A stretch of DNA of 64,000 nt from the NCBI RefSeq assembly GCF_900168325.1, contig NZ_FVZE01000004.1:62001-126000 (forward strand), in the 5' to 3' direction. Both the position numbers and the translations under genes were made by a program. The notes below the pieces were generated by a model, which saw only the letters and a list, made by a program, of their open reading frames with translations, had not been told where the DNA came from and did not search any database. How positions within the stretch are numbered: the first letter of the stretch is position 1; the number at the start of each line of letters is the position of its first letter. Origin of the DNA: Novosphingobium mathurense. GTDB taxonomy: Bacteria > Pseudomonadota > Alphaproteobacteria > Sphingomonadales > Sphingomonadaceae. Below are positions 52,693 to 61,740 of this stretch, piece by piece.

Positions 52693-53775
52693 TCAACCGC
52701 CGATGCTGAGGCCAACGAAGGCCAGGGCGGACAGGAAGCTCACGACCGTTGCAACGATGACAGGAGTCAAAGAGCGCCATCCCAGTTCGATCAGGAGGTC
52801 CATGCGAGAGCGCATCGCCGTGGCCGTAACCGCGAGAAGCAGAAGCGCTTTCGATCCAGACAGAGCGGCCGTCTTAGCTACCTCCGGCACAGCGATGAGG
52901 CTGTTGAGGGCAACGACTCCGATGAATGCGGTGATGAACCATGGTGGGCTGAAGCGGCGCCAAGCCGGGCGGTCCTCCTGCCCGGAACTGGGGCCCAGCC
53001 ACAAGCTTACCAGCATGACTATCGGTGCCAGCAGGGCAACCCGGGCAAGCTTGACGATCGTTGCATAGGAACCGGCGATGTCGGAATAGGCGTATCCGCC
53101 GCCGATGGCCTGCGCGACGTCATGAATGGACGCGCCGATCAGGAAGCCGGCCTGTTTGTCGCCGAAGCCCATCTGGCCGGCCAGTGCCGGGTAAACGGAC
53201 ATGGCAATGGCGCTTGCCAGTGATACGCCGACAAGGGTGAGCGCGAACTGGGCCTGGCTGAGCCTTTCCTTGCCGATCACGCCATAGAGCGCGAGGGCTG
53301 CGCTGGCGCCGCAAATGGCCGTCGCGCCGCCCGCCAGAATGCCGGCATAGCGCGATTGTCCCGATATCCTGGCACCCGCGAGGCCGGCGCCGAAGGCAAG
53401 CGTCATGATTACCAGCAGCGCCGCAAAAGGCTGGATGCCCAACGCTTCGATCTGGACGAAGGTGATCTGCAGACCGAGAACGACAATGCCAAGGCGCAGG
53501 CAGGTGCGCGAGGCGAAGTCCAGCCCGGCATGCGTGTCCTGATCGCGCGAGATGAAATTGAGGGCGAGGCCGATGAGGAGGCCCATGAGGATGATCGGAA
53601 ATCCGTAATGGTCCGACAGCCATGCCGCTGCACCGGCCGCCGCACCGCATGCCAGCAGTCCGGGAACAAGGTGCGACGGCACACGCTTGCCCGGCGGCGG
53701 GGTGTCTCCGGTGAGCTGCAGTTCGCCAAACAGGTCGCCAGCATGGGGCGATGCCTGCCAGTCCACACCTCTCAT
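52693..53775 (-). CDS. YeiH/PSE-family putative anion (sulfate) exporter
   Basis: The 360-residue protein has about ten membrane helices. Family landmarks are YGFPIILMGLLIGLALNFIS, LRLGIVVLGLQITF, GGATAICGASAALALYGVIG and IGASIHDVAQAIGGGYAYSD. Some relatives are linked to sulfonate catabolism and named putative sulfate exporters; others have no known substrate. ATG 53775 has GGAG at 6 bases and is preferred over 53793. It is convergent with the hydrolase gene and divergent from an MFS gene. Confidence 0.88.
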   Translation of the reverse strand: MRGVDWQASPHAGDLFGELQLTGDTPPPGKRVPSHLVPGLLACGAAAGAAAWLSDHYGFPIILMGLLIGLALNFISRDQDTHAGLDFASRTCLRLGIVVLGLQITFVQIEALGIQPFAALLVIMTLAFGAGLAGARISGQSRYAGILAGGATAICGASAALALYGVIGKERLSQAQFALTLVGVSLASAIAMSVYPALAGQMGFGDKQAGFLIGASIHDVAQAIGGGYAYSDIAGSYATIVKLARVALLAPIVMLVSLWLGPSSGQEDRPAWRRFSPPWFITAFIGVVALNSLIAVPEVAKTAALSGSKALLLLAVTATAMRSRMDLLIELGWRSLTPVIVATVVSFLSALAFVGLSIGG

Positions 53776-53884
53776 TCCTCTCTCCGATCCCATATGTCTA
53801 ACGGTGTCATATTTTGCTTCCCTTATCAGGCACGGGCGCTAAGCTGCAACAACAATTCGGCTGGTAGGGCCGGGGATCGGGAGA

Positions 53885-55123
53885 ATGCAGGTGGTAACGC
53901 AAGAGCAGTTGATGCGTGAAAAGGTGGCGAGCAGGATCGTCGTCCTGTTGGTTGTCCTCCTTTTCTTGGGCAATGCGCTCAATTACGTCGACAGGCAGGT
54001 TCTTGCCCTGCTCAAGCCGACGCTCGAAGCTGAGTTCCACTGGACCGATACCGACTATGCCCACCTTGGCGCGACTTTCCAGATCGCTGCTGCCGTTGCC
54101 CTGTTGGGGGTTGGCTGGTTCGTCGACCGATTGGGCGTGCGTCTGGCCTATGGCATTGCCATTGCGGTCTGGAGCGCCGCGGGAATGGCACATGCCCTTG
54201 CCGCAAGCGTCCAGCAGTTCGTTGCAGCCCGCGTAGTCCTGGCGGTTGGCGAATCGGTCAGTACGCCGGCCGGGCTCAAGGCTGCGGCGATTTATCTTCC
54301 TGCGAGGCAGCGAAATGTCGCCATCGGGCTTATCAACACCGCGCCCAACATCGGCGCGATCATCACGCCGCTGCTGATCCCGCCCTTCGCCATTGCCTTT
54401 GGCTGGAAGGCTGCCTTCATCGTGACCGGAAGCCTGGGCTTCATCTGGTTGGCGTTCTGGTGGCCGACGATGCGCGGGATCAAGCCGCTCCATCATGTTG
54501 CCGAGCGAGCTCCCGTGAGATGGGGAGAGATGCTGCGCGACCGCAGGACCTGGGCGGTAACCGGCGCCAAGGCCTTTACCGACTGTGTCTGGTGGTTCGT
54601 GCTGTTCTGGATGCCGGACTTCTTCAACCGGGCCTTCGGGATGAGCCAGGCCGATCTTGGCTGGCCCATTGCAATCATCTTCGCGCTCGCCGCGCTTGGC
54701 GCGATTACATCCGGGGGGCTTTACCCTATACTCTTGGGTCGCGGCTATACCGTCAACCGCGCCCGCAAGATGTCGATGCTGTTCTTCGCAGTGACGGTCC
54801 TGATCATGCTTCTCGCCCTGCAGACCGACAACCCCTGGCTTGCTGCGGTGTTCATCGGCTTCGGGCTGTTCGCTCACCAGGGTTTCTCGACGAACATCTT
54901 CGGCATGGCGGCAGACATCGTTCCGTCCGCGCGCATGGCAAGCGTGATTGCCGTGGGTGCGGTGGCTGGCAACCTGTCAGGAACGGCGATGATCGAGTTC
55001 GCGGGCTGGTCGCTGGATAGCGGTCTTGGCTATGGCCCGATCTTCGGGATCTGCAGTGTCGCCTACCTATGTGCGCTGGCCTTCATCCATCTGGTCGTGC
55101 CGGATCTTCAGCTGGAGGATTGA
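53885..55123 (+). CDS. MFS transporter, anion:cation symporter (ExuT/GudP-like) family
   Basis: The 412-residue protein has twelve predicted membrane helices. The first loop NALNYVDRQVLALLKPTLE is typical of the MFS family that imports sugar acids and aromatic or phthalate-type acids. The LGVRLAYGIAIAVWS loop and EATNAP-like GESVSTPAGLKAAA are in place. No enzyme gene adjoins it in the same direction. A hairpin terminator begins 13 bases after the stop. Confidence 0.88.
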   Translation: MQVVTQEQLMREKVASRIVVLLVVLLFLGNALNYVDRQVLALLKPTLEAEFHWTDTDYAHLGATFQIAAAVALLGVGWFVDRLGVRLAYGIAIAVWSAAGMAHALAASVQQFVAARVVLAVGESVSTPAGLKAAAIYLPARQRNVAIGLINTAPNIGAIITPLLIPPFAIAFGWKAAFIVTGSLGFIWLAFWWPTMRGIKPLHHVAERAPVRWGEMLRDRRTWAVTGAKAFTDCVWWFVLFWMPDFFNRAFGMSQADLGWPIAIIFALAALGAITSGGLYPILLGRGYTVNRARKMSMLFFAVTVLIMLLALQTDNPWLAAVFIGFGLFAHQGFSTNIFGMAADIVPSARMASVIAVGAVAGNLSGTAMIEFAGWSLDSGLGYGPIFGICSVAYLCALAFIHLVVPDLQLED

Positions 55124-55135
55124 TCCTGCTTGTCC

Positions 55136-55166
55136 CCCATGCCCGCCAGTTCTCGGCAGGCATGGG
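55136..55166. terminator. Bidirectional terminator hairpin
   Basis: CCCATGCC (55136-55143) pairs perfectly with GGCATGGG (55159-55166), and GCC/GGC inside can extend the stem. It sits between the MFS stop (+) and the cyclase stop (-, at 55167) and could serve both. On the minus strand it follows the stop codon immediately. Confidence 0.65.
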
Positions 55167-56942
55167 TCAGGCAGCGGCGCGAACGCCGTTCCTGCCGAAC
55201 CGCTTCATTTCATAAAGTGCCACGTCGGCAGCGTGAAAGACCTGATCCGGCAGGTCCGACGCGCGAAATTCTGCCACGCCGCAACTGACTGTCGCCAGGA
55301 TATGGACAGTATCCTCGCTGAAGGCAGGCGTCTGCCTGACGGATTCGACGATGCGTTGACATGCATTTCGCGCCGTCTCCAGATCGCAATGGAGGAGAAT
55401 GGCGAACTCGTCGCCGCCGATCCGTGCAATGAAATCGCCTTCGCGCATGCTTCTCTTCATGCGCTGGGCTATTTCCCGCAGGACGACATCACCAACGCCG
55501 TGTCCATGGGCGTCGTTTATGGCCTTGAAGCAATCGACGTCGACGATCGCCAGCGAAGTGGAGCCGATGGGGGAGTGAGCAAGGGCTTCCAGTTCCACGC
55601 GCAGACCCTGGCGGTTCGGCAAGCCGGTGAGGTCGTCCTTCAGGGCTTTCAGCTCCAGTGTGGCTTCGTTGTCCTTGCGTACGGTCACGTCACGCAAATT
55701 GATCACCGCACCCGCGATGCAACCATTGCGCCGAAGCAGGCCGATCGAGCCTTCAAGGACCAGTTCAGGACGCAACATCGGCGTGAATTCGAATGTGCCG
55801 GGCAAGGCGATGTCATTTCTTGCCGCCCGGTGCATCTCGCGAACGAGATCCTGCGCCAGTGGCGAGACCGTGTCCATCGAGCGGCCAATCATCTGGCCCG
55901 GCTCGATGCCGAGGTACTTCCTGAGCGGTCCTTCCGCCCACTTGCACATGCCGTCTACGTCGAAGCCGAGGATGCCGTCCGGTGAATGCGACATCATCAG
56001 ACGCAGGGCTTCCTCGCGTTCGGCGAGGTCGTGCATGACGGTCTTTCGCGAGGAGACGATCGTTGCAACCGGCAGCACGGTCGCAAGCAGCAGGACCAGG
56101 TAGAACTGGAAATAGAATTCCTGGGCACCTTTGGAATAGGGCATTATTGCGATCGGTCCCGCCCCCCTGATCGTGGCGACGGCGCCGATGACGGCGATGA
56201 TGATGACGCCTGCCATGACCGAGGAATTGCCATGTCTGAAGGCCAGCACCAGCAGGGATGACGTCAGCAGGAACAGCAGGGGAATGTTGTCCTGTGCAAA
56301 GACGAAAGCCGTCAGCAGCGTATGTGTGCCGACCAGGCCCAGAACTTCGACTTTTTCGCTAGGGCCGCGCGACTGGAAGCCATGCCAGTAGCTTCCTTCG
56401 AACAGGGCCTTGAGGAACGGCGTCACGACGATGTAGCCCAGCGAATTGCTGAGGAACCAGCTGAGGAAGGAGGAACCGAGGTCCTCGCCGTAGCTTAGAA
56501 AGGTAACGAGGGTGCCGGCAATGGCCCCGACGAGTGGCGCGACGAGCCCGGCACAGGTCACGAAGCCCAGAACCGTGCGAGCGCTGTCAAGCAGACTGTC
56601 GCCTTTGTTAACCTGCAGCAGTAACCAGGCCGCAAGCCAGGTCTGGCCCATGTTGATGCCGCCATAAAGGAAAAGTCCCGGCGTCCATTCCCGGGTCAGG
56701 ACGTTCGCGATCAGGTTGCCGCACCAGCCGGCGAGCAGGATGTAGGGCCAGTCACGCTTCGGATGTTTCAGGAGAAGGGCAAGAATTACAGCATCGGCGG
56801 GCCACATCGTGGCGTGCGCGTGAAGGTCGGAAGTGACGTAGATCGTGGTCCAAGCGAGCAGGGCGTAAGCCAGTGCGCCGATAAGCGCGCTATCGACGCA
56901 GTGCTGCCAGTCCTTTTTTCCTTCACTTACTTTGGCGACCAT
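55167..56942 (-). CDS. MASE1-PAS-GGDEF diguanylate cyclase
   Basis: The 591-residue protein starts with an eight-helix MASE1 sensor (about residues 20-300: ATMWPADAVILALLLKHPKRDWP, lightly cut here). A PAS domain follows (about 325-430, MMSHSPDGILGFDVDG), then GGDEF (about 435-590). The catalytic GGDEF is at 509-513. An I-site REGD lies five residues before it, so feedback inhibition is expected. There is no EAL domain. ATG 56942 is chosen over TTG 56960. Confidence 0.92.
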   Translation of the reverse strand: MVAKVSEGKKDWQHCVDSALIGALAYALLAWTTIYVTSDLHAHATMWPADAVILALLLKHPKRDWPYILLAGWCGNLIANVLTREWTPGLFLYGGINMGQTWLAAWLLLQVNKGDSLLDSARTVLGFVTCAGLVAPLVGAIAGTLVTFLSYGEDLGSSFLSWFLSNSLGYIVVTPFLKALFEGSYWHGFQSRGPSEKVEVLGLVGTHTLLTAFVFAQDNIPLLFLLTSSLLVLAFRHGNSSVMAGVIIIAVIGAVATIRGAGPIAIMPYSKGAQEFYFQFYLVLLLATVLPVATIVSSRKTVMHDLAEREEALRLMMSHSPDGILGFDVDGMCKWAEGPLRKYLGIEPGQMIGRSMDTVSPLAQDLVREMHRAARNDIALPGTFEFTPMLRPELVLEGSIGLLRRNGCIAGAVINLRDVTVRKDNEATLELKALKDDLTGLPNRQGLRVELEALAHSPIGSTSLAIVDVDCFKAINDAHGHGVGDVVLREIAQRMKRSMREGDFIARIGGDEFAILLHCDLETARNACQRIVESVRQTPAFSEDTVHILATVSCGVAEFRASDLPDQVFHAADVALYEMKRFGRNGVRAAA

Positions 56943-57068
56943 CGTCGCCCGGTCTAGCAAGATTCGTTAAAGAATTTTCTATCGTCGATTAGGTAGTGCG
57001 ATTCGAAATCCATTGCGTTGATTTGCAATAAAAATTGCTTGCGCAAAGATCTCGTTTGGACCGTAGGC

Positions 57069-57106
57069 TTGGCCAAGGAGTACCTGGTGTTCAGATCCTT
57101 GGCCAA
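57069..57106. repeat. 11-bp inverted repeat containing TTGGCCAA twice
   Basis: TTGGCCAAGGA (57069-57079) and TCCTTGGCCAA (57096-57106) are perfect inverted copies 16 bases apart. Each contains the 8-base palindrome TTGGCCAA, and a third TGGCCA follows at about 57111. It lies 11 bases after the TonB receptor stop and 127 bases before the cyclase start on the minus strand. It could be a terminator stem for the first or a paired operator for the second. Confidence 0.6.
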
Positions 57107-57116
57107 TGACTGGCCA

Positions 57117-59543
57117 CTAGTAGTCGTAGCCCACCTTGACGCCGAATAACTGGGGCTTGGTCGGATAGGCCATCGCGTATTCTCCGCAGAGCTGCGGGGC
57201 GCATACGGTGTTGAGCGACAGGATGCCGTGGCTGGAAAAGGCATTCTGGATGAAGCCTTCCACGCGATAGTGATCCCACCTCATGCCTATCGAGAAGTCG
57301 GCGGTCGTGAACGCCCTGGTCGGGCCGACTGCGGCAAAGTCACTGTCGGTGAGGAAGGAGCGGGTGCCGCCCTGGTGGCTGACCGTAGCCTGGAAGAATG
57401 CCGTTCCTGCGCCCACGGGGGCCTCGTATCGTGCGGTGGCATTGCCCTTGAACTTGGGCATGACCGGGAGACGGGTGCCCGAAGGTGTGGATTCGCCAAG
57501 CGAGCAGTCCGGATTGTTCGTAGCGTCGAGGTAGCAGAAGCCGCGCGACAACTGGGCATCGACATAAGTCGCACCGGCGGACAGCGAAAGGCCACCGAAG
57601 CGCATCGAGACGTCACCCTCGATGCCGTAGATACGGGCATCGCCGGCGTTGTAGGTGTTGGTCACGCCATTCTGGCCGAAGGGAACGAGGCCGAACTGGA
57701 GGTTCTTCCATTTTTCGTAGAAAACCGCGCCGTTGAAAATGGCCGGGCCGAGGCGGGTTTTCCAGCCGATCTCGTAGTTGTCGAGGGTGTCGGCCTTGAA
57801 CGGTCTGACGCCGGGCCTGCGGTTGTTGCCGCCGGGGCGATAGCCGCGCGAGACGGTGCCGTAGAACATGATGTCCGGCGTCGCCTGCCATTTCACGCCA
57901 CCTTTCCAGATGACGCCGGATTCGTCGACTTTCTTGTCAACGCTCTGGCACGGCACGTCGGGAATGTCGGTCGGGAAGCAGATAGCCGGATCGACGCTGC
58001 TGCCGGAATTGAGGCCGGAGAAGCCGAAGATTGTGTTCTTGGCCATGAAGCCGCGGATGCCGCCGATTAGCGTGACCGACGGGACAACGTCGTATTCCGC
58101 CTGCGCGAACATCGCGTAATCGCGGTCCTTGCGGTTGATGCGGGTGCGGAAAGCCGTGTCGGAATTGGGGAAGGGGACTACCCAATCGGGGTCGACTGCG
58201 GTGCCCAGGCCCTGGATATCATAGTCTGCAAAGACCTTGTCGGTCTGGATCTGCAGGAACATGCCGGCGGTAAGCCGGAACGGTTTGTCCGAAGGTGAGC
58301 TGACGCGCAGTTCCTGCGTAAACTTGGTGTACTTGTCCTTCAGGATCGCGTTCTGGGTGGGGTCGAGGAATTGGCCGTCAGGTCCGATGAACTTGGTTGC
58401 ATCGCTGAAGTAGGTAACGCCATCGTATTCGTAGGTGTAGCTGTCGTAAGCGACGCTATAATAGGAATAATCGGGACGGTTATCGACCGTACGCTCGAAG
58501 TAGCCACCGACATAGGTGACATCCCAGTCCGAGAGCTTGCCCTGTACGGTCAGCGCAGCTTGCCACCATTCGTCCTTGTTATAGCCGGGCAGGTAGGAAG
58601 TGACTGTGAGATAGGGCTTGCCTGAAACGGCAGGACGGTTGGCGTTGCCTGGGACATCGCGCACCGGTCCCCACAGGAAACTGCCGTGGGCAACCTGGTG
58701 CTGGTACATGAAGGAGGGCGTGACCGTCCAGGAATCGTCGAGTTCGATGCCCAGCGCTGCGCGGCCGCCGGCCGTCTCGACATCGTTGAAGTCGTCCTCC
58801 ACCAACGCCGCGTTGGTGACGGTGACACTGGTCGTCGGATCGTTGTCATCCAGATAGAATGTGCGCGTGCCCGGCTTGTTGTCGATATACCCGCCCTGCT
58901 TTTCATAGAAGGCACTGACGCGCAGGGCCATCATGTCGCTGAGCGGCAGGTTGACGTAGCCTTCGACGGAGCCACCGAAGTCGCCCTTGCCCCATTTGTT
59001 GGCCTGGAGGTCGATCGAGCCGGAGGTCTTGGTCGGGTCGGGCTTGTTGGTGATGATGCGCAACACGCCCGAAAGCGAGGAAGCGCCGAACAGCGTGCCC
59101 TGCGGCCCGGCGAGCGCTTCGATACGGGCAATGTCGTAGACATGGAAGTCTACCGTTCCCCCGATCGTCGTGACGGGCACGTCGTCGATATACATCGAAC
59201 TGGTCGGCAAGGGGCCGATGTGCAGGCCGTCGCCGCCGGAAGCCACGCCGCGGAAGAATATCTGCGACTGGCTGGGGCCGAACGACTGGAAACTGACGCT
59301 GGGCAGGATCTTCGCGTAGTCGTCGAAAGAGGCGACGTTCGCGTTCTCGAGGCTTTCCGAGCCGAGGACATTGATGCTCAGCGGAACTTTCTGGAGGCTT
59401 TCCTCCCTGCGCTGGGCGGTAACGATGATTTCGCCGCTATATTCTTCGCCAGCCTGTTGGGCATGAACGGTTATGGGCGCGATAAGAGATGTCGTCGAAA
59501 GCAGAGTAAAGGCGAGCCGGCCCTTTCGGATTCCTCGAAGCAT
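57117..59543 (-). CDS. TonB-dependent outer-membrane receptor
   Basis: The 808-residue receptor has a signal peptide (ends ITVHAQQ), the TonB-box region GEIIVTAQRREESLQKVPLS, a plug (IEALAGPQGTLFGASSLSGV) and a barrel ending LFGVKVGYDY. It belongs to the FecA/FyuA-like group common in sphingomonads. ATG 59543 has a GGGGGG stretch upstream and gives a normal leader. It stands between a TPR-sulfotransferase (upstream, same strand) and a diguanylate cyclase, so no catabolic partner is obvious. Confidence 0.95.
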   Translation of the reverse strand: MLRGIRKGRLAFTLLSTTSLIAPITVHAQQAGEEYSGEIIVTAQRREESLQKVPLSINVLGSESLENANVASFDDYAKILPSVSFQSFGPSQSQIFFRGVASGGDGLHIGPLPTSSMYIDDVPVTTIGGTVDFHVYDIARIEALAGPQGTLFGASSLSGVLRIITNKPDPTKTSGSIDLQANKWGKGDFGGSVEGYVNLPLSDMMALRVSAFYEKQGGYIDNKPGTRTFYLDDNDPTTSVTVTNAALVEDDFNDVETAGGRAALGIELDDSWTVTPSFMYQHQVAHGSFLWGPVRDVPGNANRPAVSGKPYLTVTSYLPGYNKDEWWQAALTVQGKLSDWDVTYVGGYFERTVDNRPDYSYYSVAYDSYTYEYDGVTYFSDATKFIGPDGQFLDPTQNAILKDKYTKFTQELRVSSPSDKPFRLTAGMFLQIQTDKVFADYDIQGLGTAVDPDWVVPFPNSDTAFRTRINRKDRDYAMFAQAEYDVVPSVTLIGGIRGFMAKNTIFGFSGLNSGSSVDPAICFPTDIPDVPCQSVDKKVDESGVIWKGGVKWQATPDIMFYGTVSRGYRPGGNNRRPGVRPFKADTLDNYEIGWKTRLGPAIFNGAVFYEKWKNLQFGLVPFGQNGVTNTYNAGDARIYGIEGDVSMRFGGLSLSAGATYVDAQLSRGFCYLDATNNPDCSLGESTPSGTRLPVMPKFKGNATARYEAPVGAGTAFFQATVSHQGGTRSFLTDSDFAAVGPTRAFTTADFSIGMRWDHYRVEGFIQNAFSSHGILSLNTVCAPQLCGEYAMAYPTKPQLFGVKVGYDY

Positions 59544-59678
59544 GCGGAAACCCCCCTGAAATGATGCGACATAGTTTGCCATGCGTGTTTATTCGCAAAG
59601 CGAATTGTTTCAGGGCATCGCGATTTGTGTTGCTTTTTCAGCTATGCGTTGCGGTGCTGCCACAGTGGCTTCGGCGGT

Positions 59679-61436
59679 TTATCGGCAAGCGTAATCGTCA
59701 AGCGTGGGCCCCAGGGCTTCGCGCAGCGGCGTCAGGCGGTCTTCGACGGCTCTCCAAAGCCCGGCACCGTCGCGATTGATGGGACGGCGAACTTGCTCGG
59801 AACTGGCGGTGCGCACCGCGCGGTCGTTTTCGAAGAAGCGCAGGCAGGCATCCTCGAACGGCAGGGCCAAGGCGTTGAGCAGGTTGCGGGTCGCCGCTTC
59901 GGGATCGTCCAGCAGGTCCTCATGGATGACCCTCACGATGCGCCCCGGCATGACGGAATCGAAATGACGCATGAGCCGAACGTAATCGGCGTAATAGTGA
60001 CCGATGTCGGCTAGGTCATAGGAGAAGGCCTGGCCACTGGCGTAGTGTTGGCGGAAATTCGAATAACCGCAGTCCAACGGATGGCGGCGGGCATCGACGA
60101 TGCGCGCATTGGGCAAGATCAGGTGGATCAGTCCGGCATGCAGCCAGTTGTTCGGCGTCTTGTCGATGAACAGCGCCTTGCCTTCACGGCGATGGATGCG
60201 CGTGCGCTCGAGATAGGTTTCGCCAAGCTCCCGCAGCCGCTCCGGAGATAGTCCGGCGATGACTTCGGGATAGCTGCCTTCCTTCCCAAGCCGGGAGACC
60301 AGGGAAAGGATGTCCGGCAATTCCATCGTGCCTTCGACCATCGAGTGACTGGAGAGGATCTGCTCGATGAGCGTCGAGCCGGCGCGCGGAAGGCCCAGCA
60401 CGAATACCGGATCGGGTTCCGGGTAGCCCAGGCCATTGCGCTTCGCAAGGAAGGCGGCATCGAACAGGGCAATGGTGCGATCGACCGCCCTCCTGGTCCT
60501 TTCGGCGCGATAGGGAAGCTGTTCGCGGCGCAGGGTATTGGCCGTGAGATAATGGTCGAAGCCTTCCTCGGGGCGTCCCGCATCCTCCAGCGCCTTGGCG
60601 AGCGCAAAATGAAGATGGTACCTGTCTTCGGCACTGGCCGAGGGATCGGCAAGTCCGGCTTGAATGGACGCTATATCCGCTTCCTGAAGGCGCACGGTCT
60701 TGAGATTGGCAATGGACCACCAAGCTTCCCCGAAGGCCGGGCGCAAGTCCAGCGCGCGGCGGTAGGCGGCCACCGCGTCGGCCTGTCGGCCTACGGTCTT
60801 GAGCGCGTGGCCATAGCTGGTCCAGATGCGCGGTTGGCGTTCGCTGCCCGGGCGTGCCAGTACGCTTTCGTAAAGGCTGATCGCTTCGGCGAATTCGCCA
60901 AGCCGGCCGACGACTGCGGCGCGTAGCACGCCATTGCCGGGGCCTTCATCGGTCAGACGATCCAGCTCCGCCAAGGCTTCTACAGTCTTGTTCTGGCGGT
61001 AGAGGGCCATGGCCAGATTGGTGCGCGCGGCAACGAAGGCGGGGGCGAGTTCCAGTGCACGGCGCAGGAGCTGTTCCGCATCCTGATAGCGCCCGATCCG
61101 TCCGGCGACCTCGGCCAGCATCCGAATGGCGGCGACGTCGAACGGGTTCTCGCGCAGGCGGCCGCGAAGGAGCGGTTCTGCCTGCTCAAGCCTGTTCCGG
61201 ACCATCGCGTGCCCGGCCTGGATCAGGATCGGGTCGAGAGTGGAGGCATCGATCGCGGCCAGTTCTTCGACACTGGCGCGCTCTTCATTGCCCAGGGCGC
61301 GCAAGGCGCGGGCGGCGAGGCGATGGGCTTCGGCGTCATCCGAATTTCGGGCCAGCAGCGTTTCGCAGTCGCGTAGGGCGGCGCGTGGGTTCTGGCCCAC
61401 CTCTTTACGTATGGCGGAGTAGTTTGCTGGCGTCAT
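59679..61436 (-). CDS. TPR-repeat sulfotransferase-family protein
   Basis: The 585-residue protein has an N-terminal array of tetratricopeptide repeats (about 1-290, for example YQDAEQLLRRALELAPAFVAAR and AVAAYRRALDLRPAFGEAWW). A sulfotransferase domain follows with the 5'-PAPS phosphosulfate loop FVLGLPRAGSTLIEQILSSH, a 3'-phosphate region, and the FIDKTPNNW segment. It is expected to transfer sulfate from PAPS to an unknown acceptor, with the TPRs as protein-interaction surface. No signal peptide or membrane segment is seen. It probably precedes the TonB receptor gene in one transcript (135-base gap). Confidence 0.9.
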   Translation of the reverse strand: MTPANYSAIRKEVGQNPRAALRDCETLLARNSDDAEAHRLAARALRALGNEERASVEELAAIDASTLDPILIQAGHAMVRNRLEQAEPLLRGRLRENPFDVAAIRMLAEVAGRIGRYQDAEQLLRRALELAPAFVAARTNLAMALYRQNKTVEALAELDRLTDEGPGNGVLRAAVVGRLGEFAEAISLYESVLARPGSERQPRIWTSYGHALKTVGRQADAVAAYRRALDLRPAFGEAWWSIANLKTVRLQEADIASIQAGLADPSASAEDRYHLHFALAKALEDAGRPEEGFDHYLTANTLRREQLPYRAERTRRAVDRTIALFDAAFLAKRNGLGYPEPDPVFVLGLPRAGSTLIEQILSSHSMVEGTMELPDILSLVSRLGKEGSYPEVIAGLSPERLRELGETYLERTRIHRREGKALFIDKTPNNWLHAGLIHLILPNARIVDARRHPLDCGYSNFRQHYASGQAFSYDLADIGHYYADYVRLMRHFDSVMPGRIVRVIHEDLLDDPEAATRNLLNALALPFEDACLRFFENDRAVRTASSEQVRRPINRDGAGLWRAVEDRLTPLREALGPTLDDYACR

Positions 61437-61583
61437 ACGTGGATCGACACCTCACCGTGGTTGATTCCACATCTTTCATACAGGACAAGATTCTCGACTG
61501 GCAATGAATTGCACAGGAGCGATGCTGCCAAGCTGCGCGATGATGAACTGGCGCACCTGCTTGCCGGTCTGCACGCGCAGGTA

Positions 61584-61700
61584 GCCTGCACGGGCGGCCG
61601 TCTCCCCGAAAGCCGCAACACCGGCGGTGTCGACGATCAGGGCTATCCCAAGTCCGTGCATATCGACTGGGTCCGTGTCTGGCAAAAGCCGCCAAGCGCA
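61584..61700 (+). pseudogene. Remnant resembling the C-terminus of a GH16 glycoside hydrolase
   Basis: The plus frame reads ...TGGRLPESRNTGG, then VDDQGYPKSVHIDWVRVWQ. This matches, from memory, the closing strand of family 16 beta-glucanases (GG...VDD..FP..M.VDYVRVWQ). Codon use is coding-like. Upstream only about 120 bases of the same frame remain and no catalytic ExDxxE motif exists in the window. The true stop is missing, because the frame runs into the LacI gene. It fills most of the 304-base gap 61437-61740; nothing else is seen there. Confidence 0.5.
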
Positions 61701-61740
61701 GCTAGTACACGGCAGCAGGACAGGGGGAAATCCGTAGACC

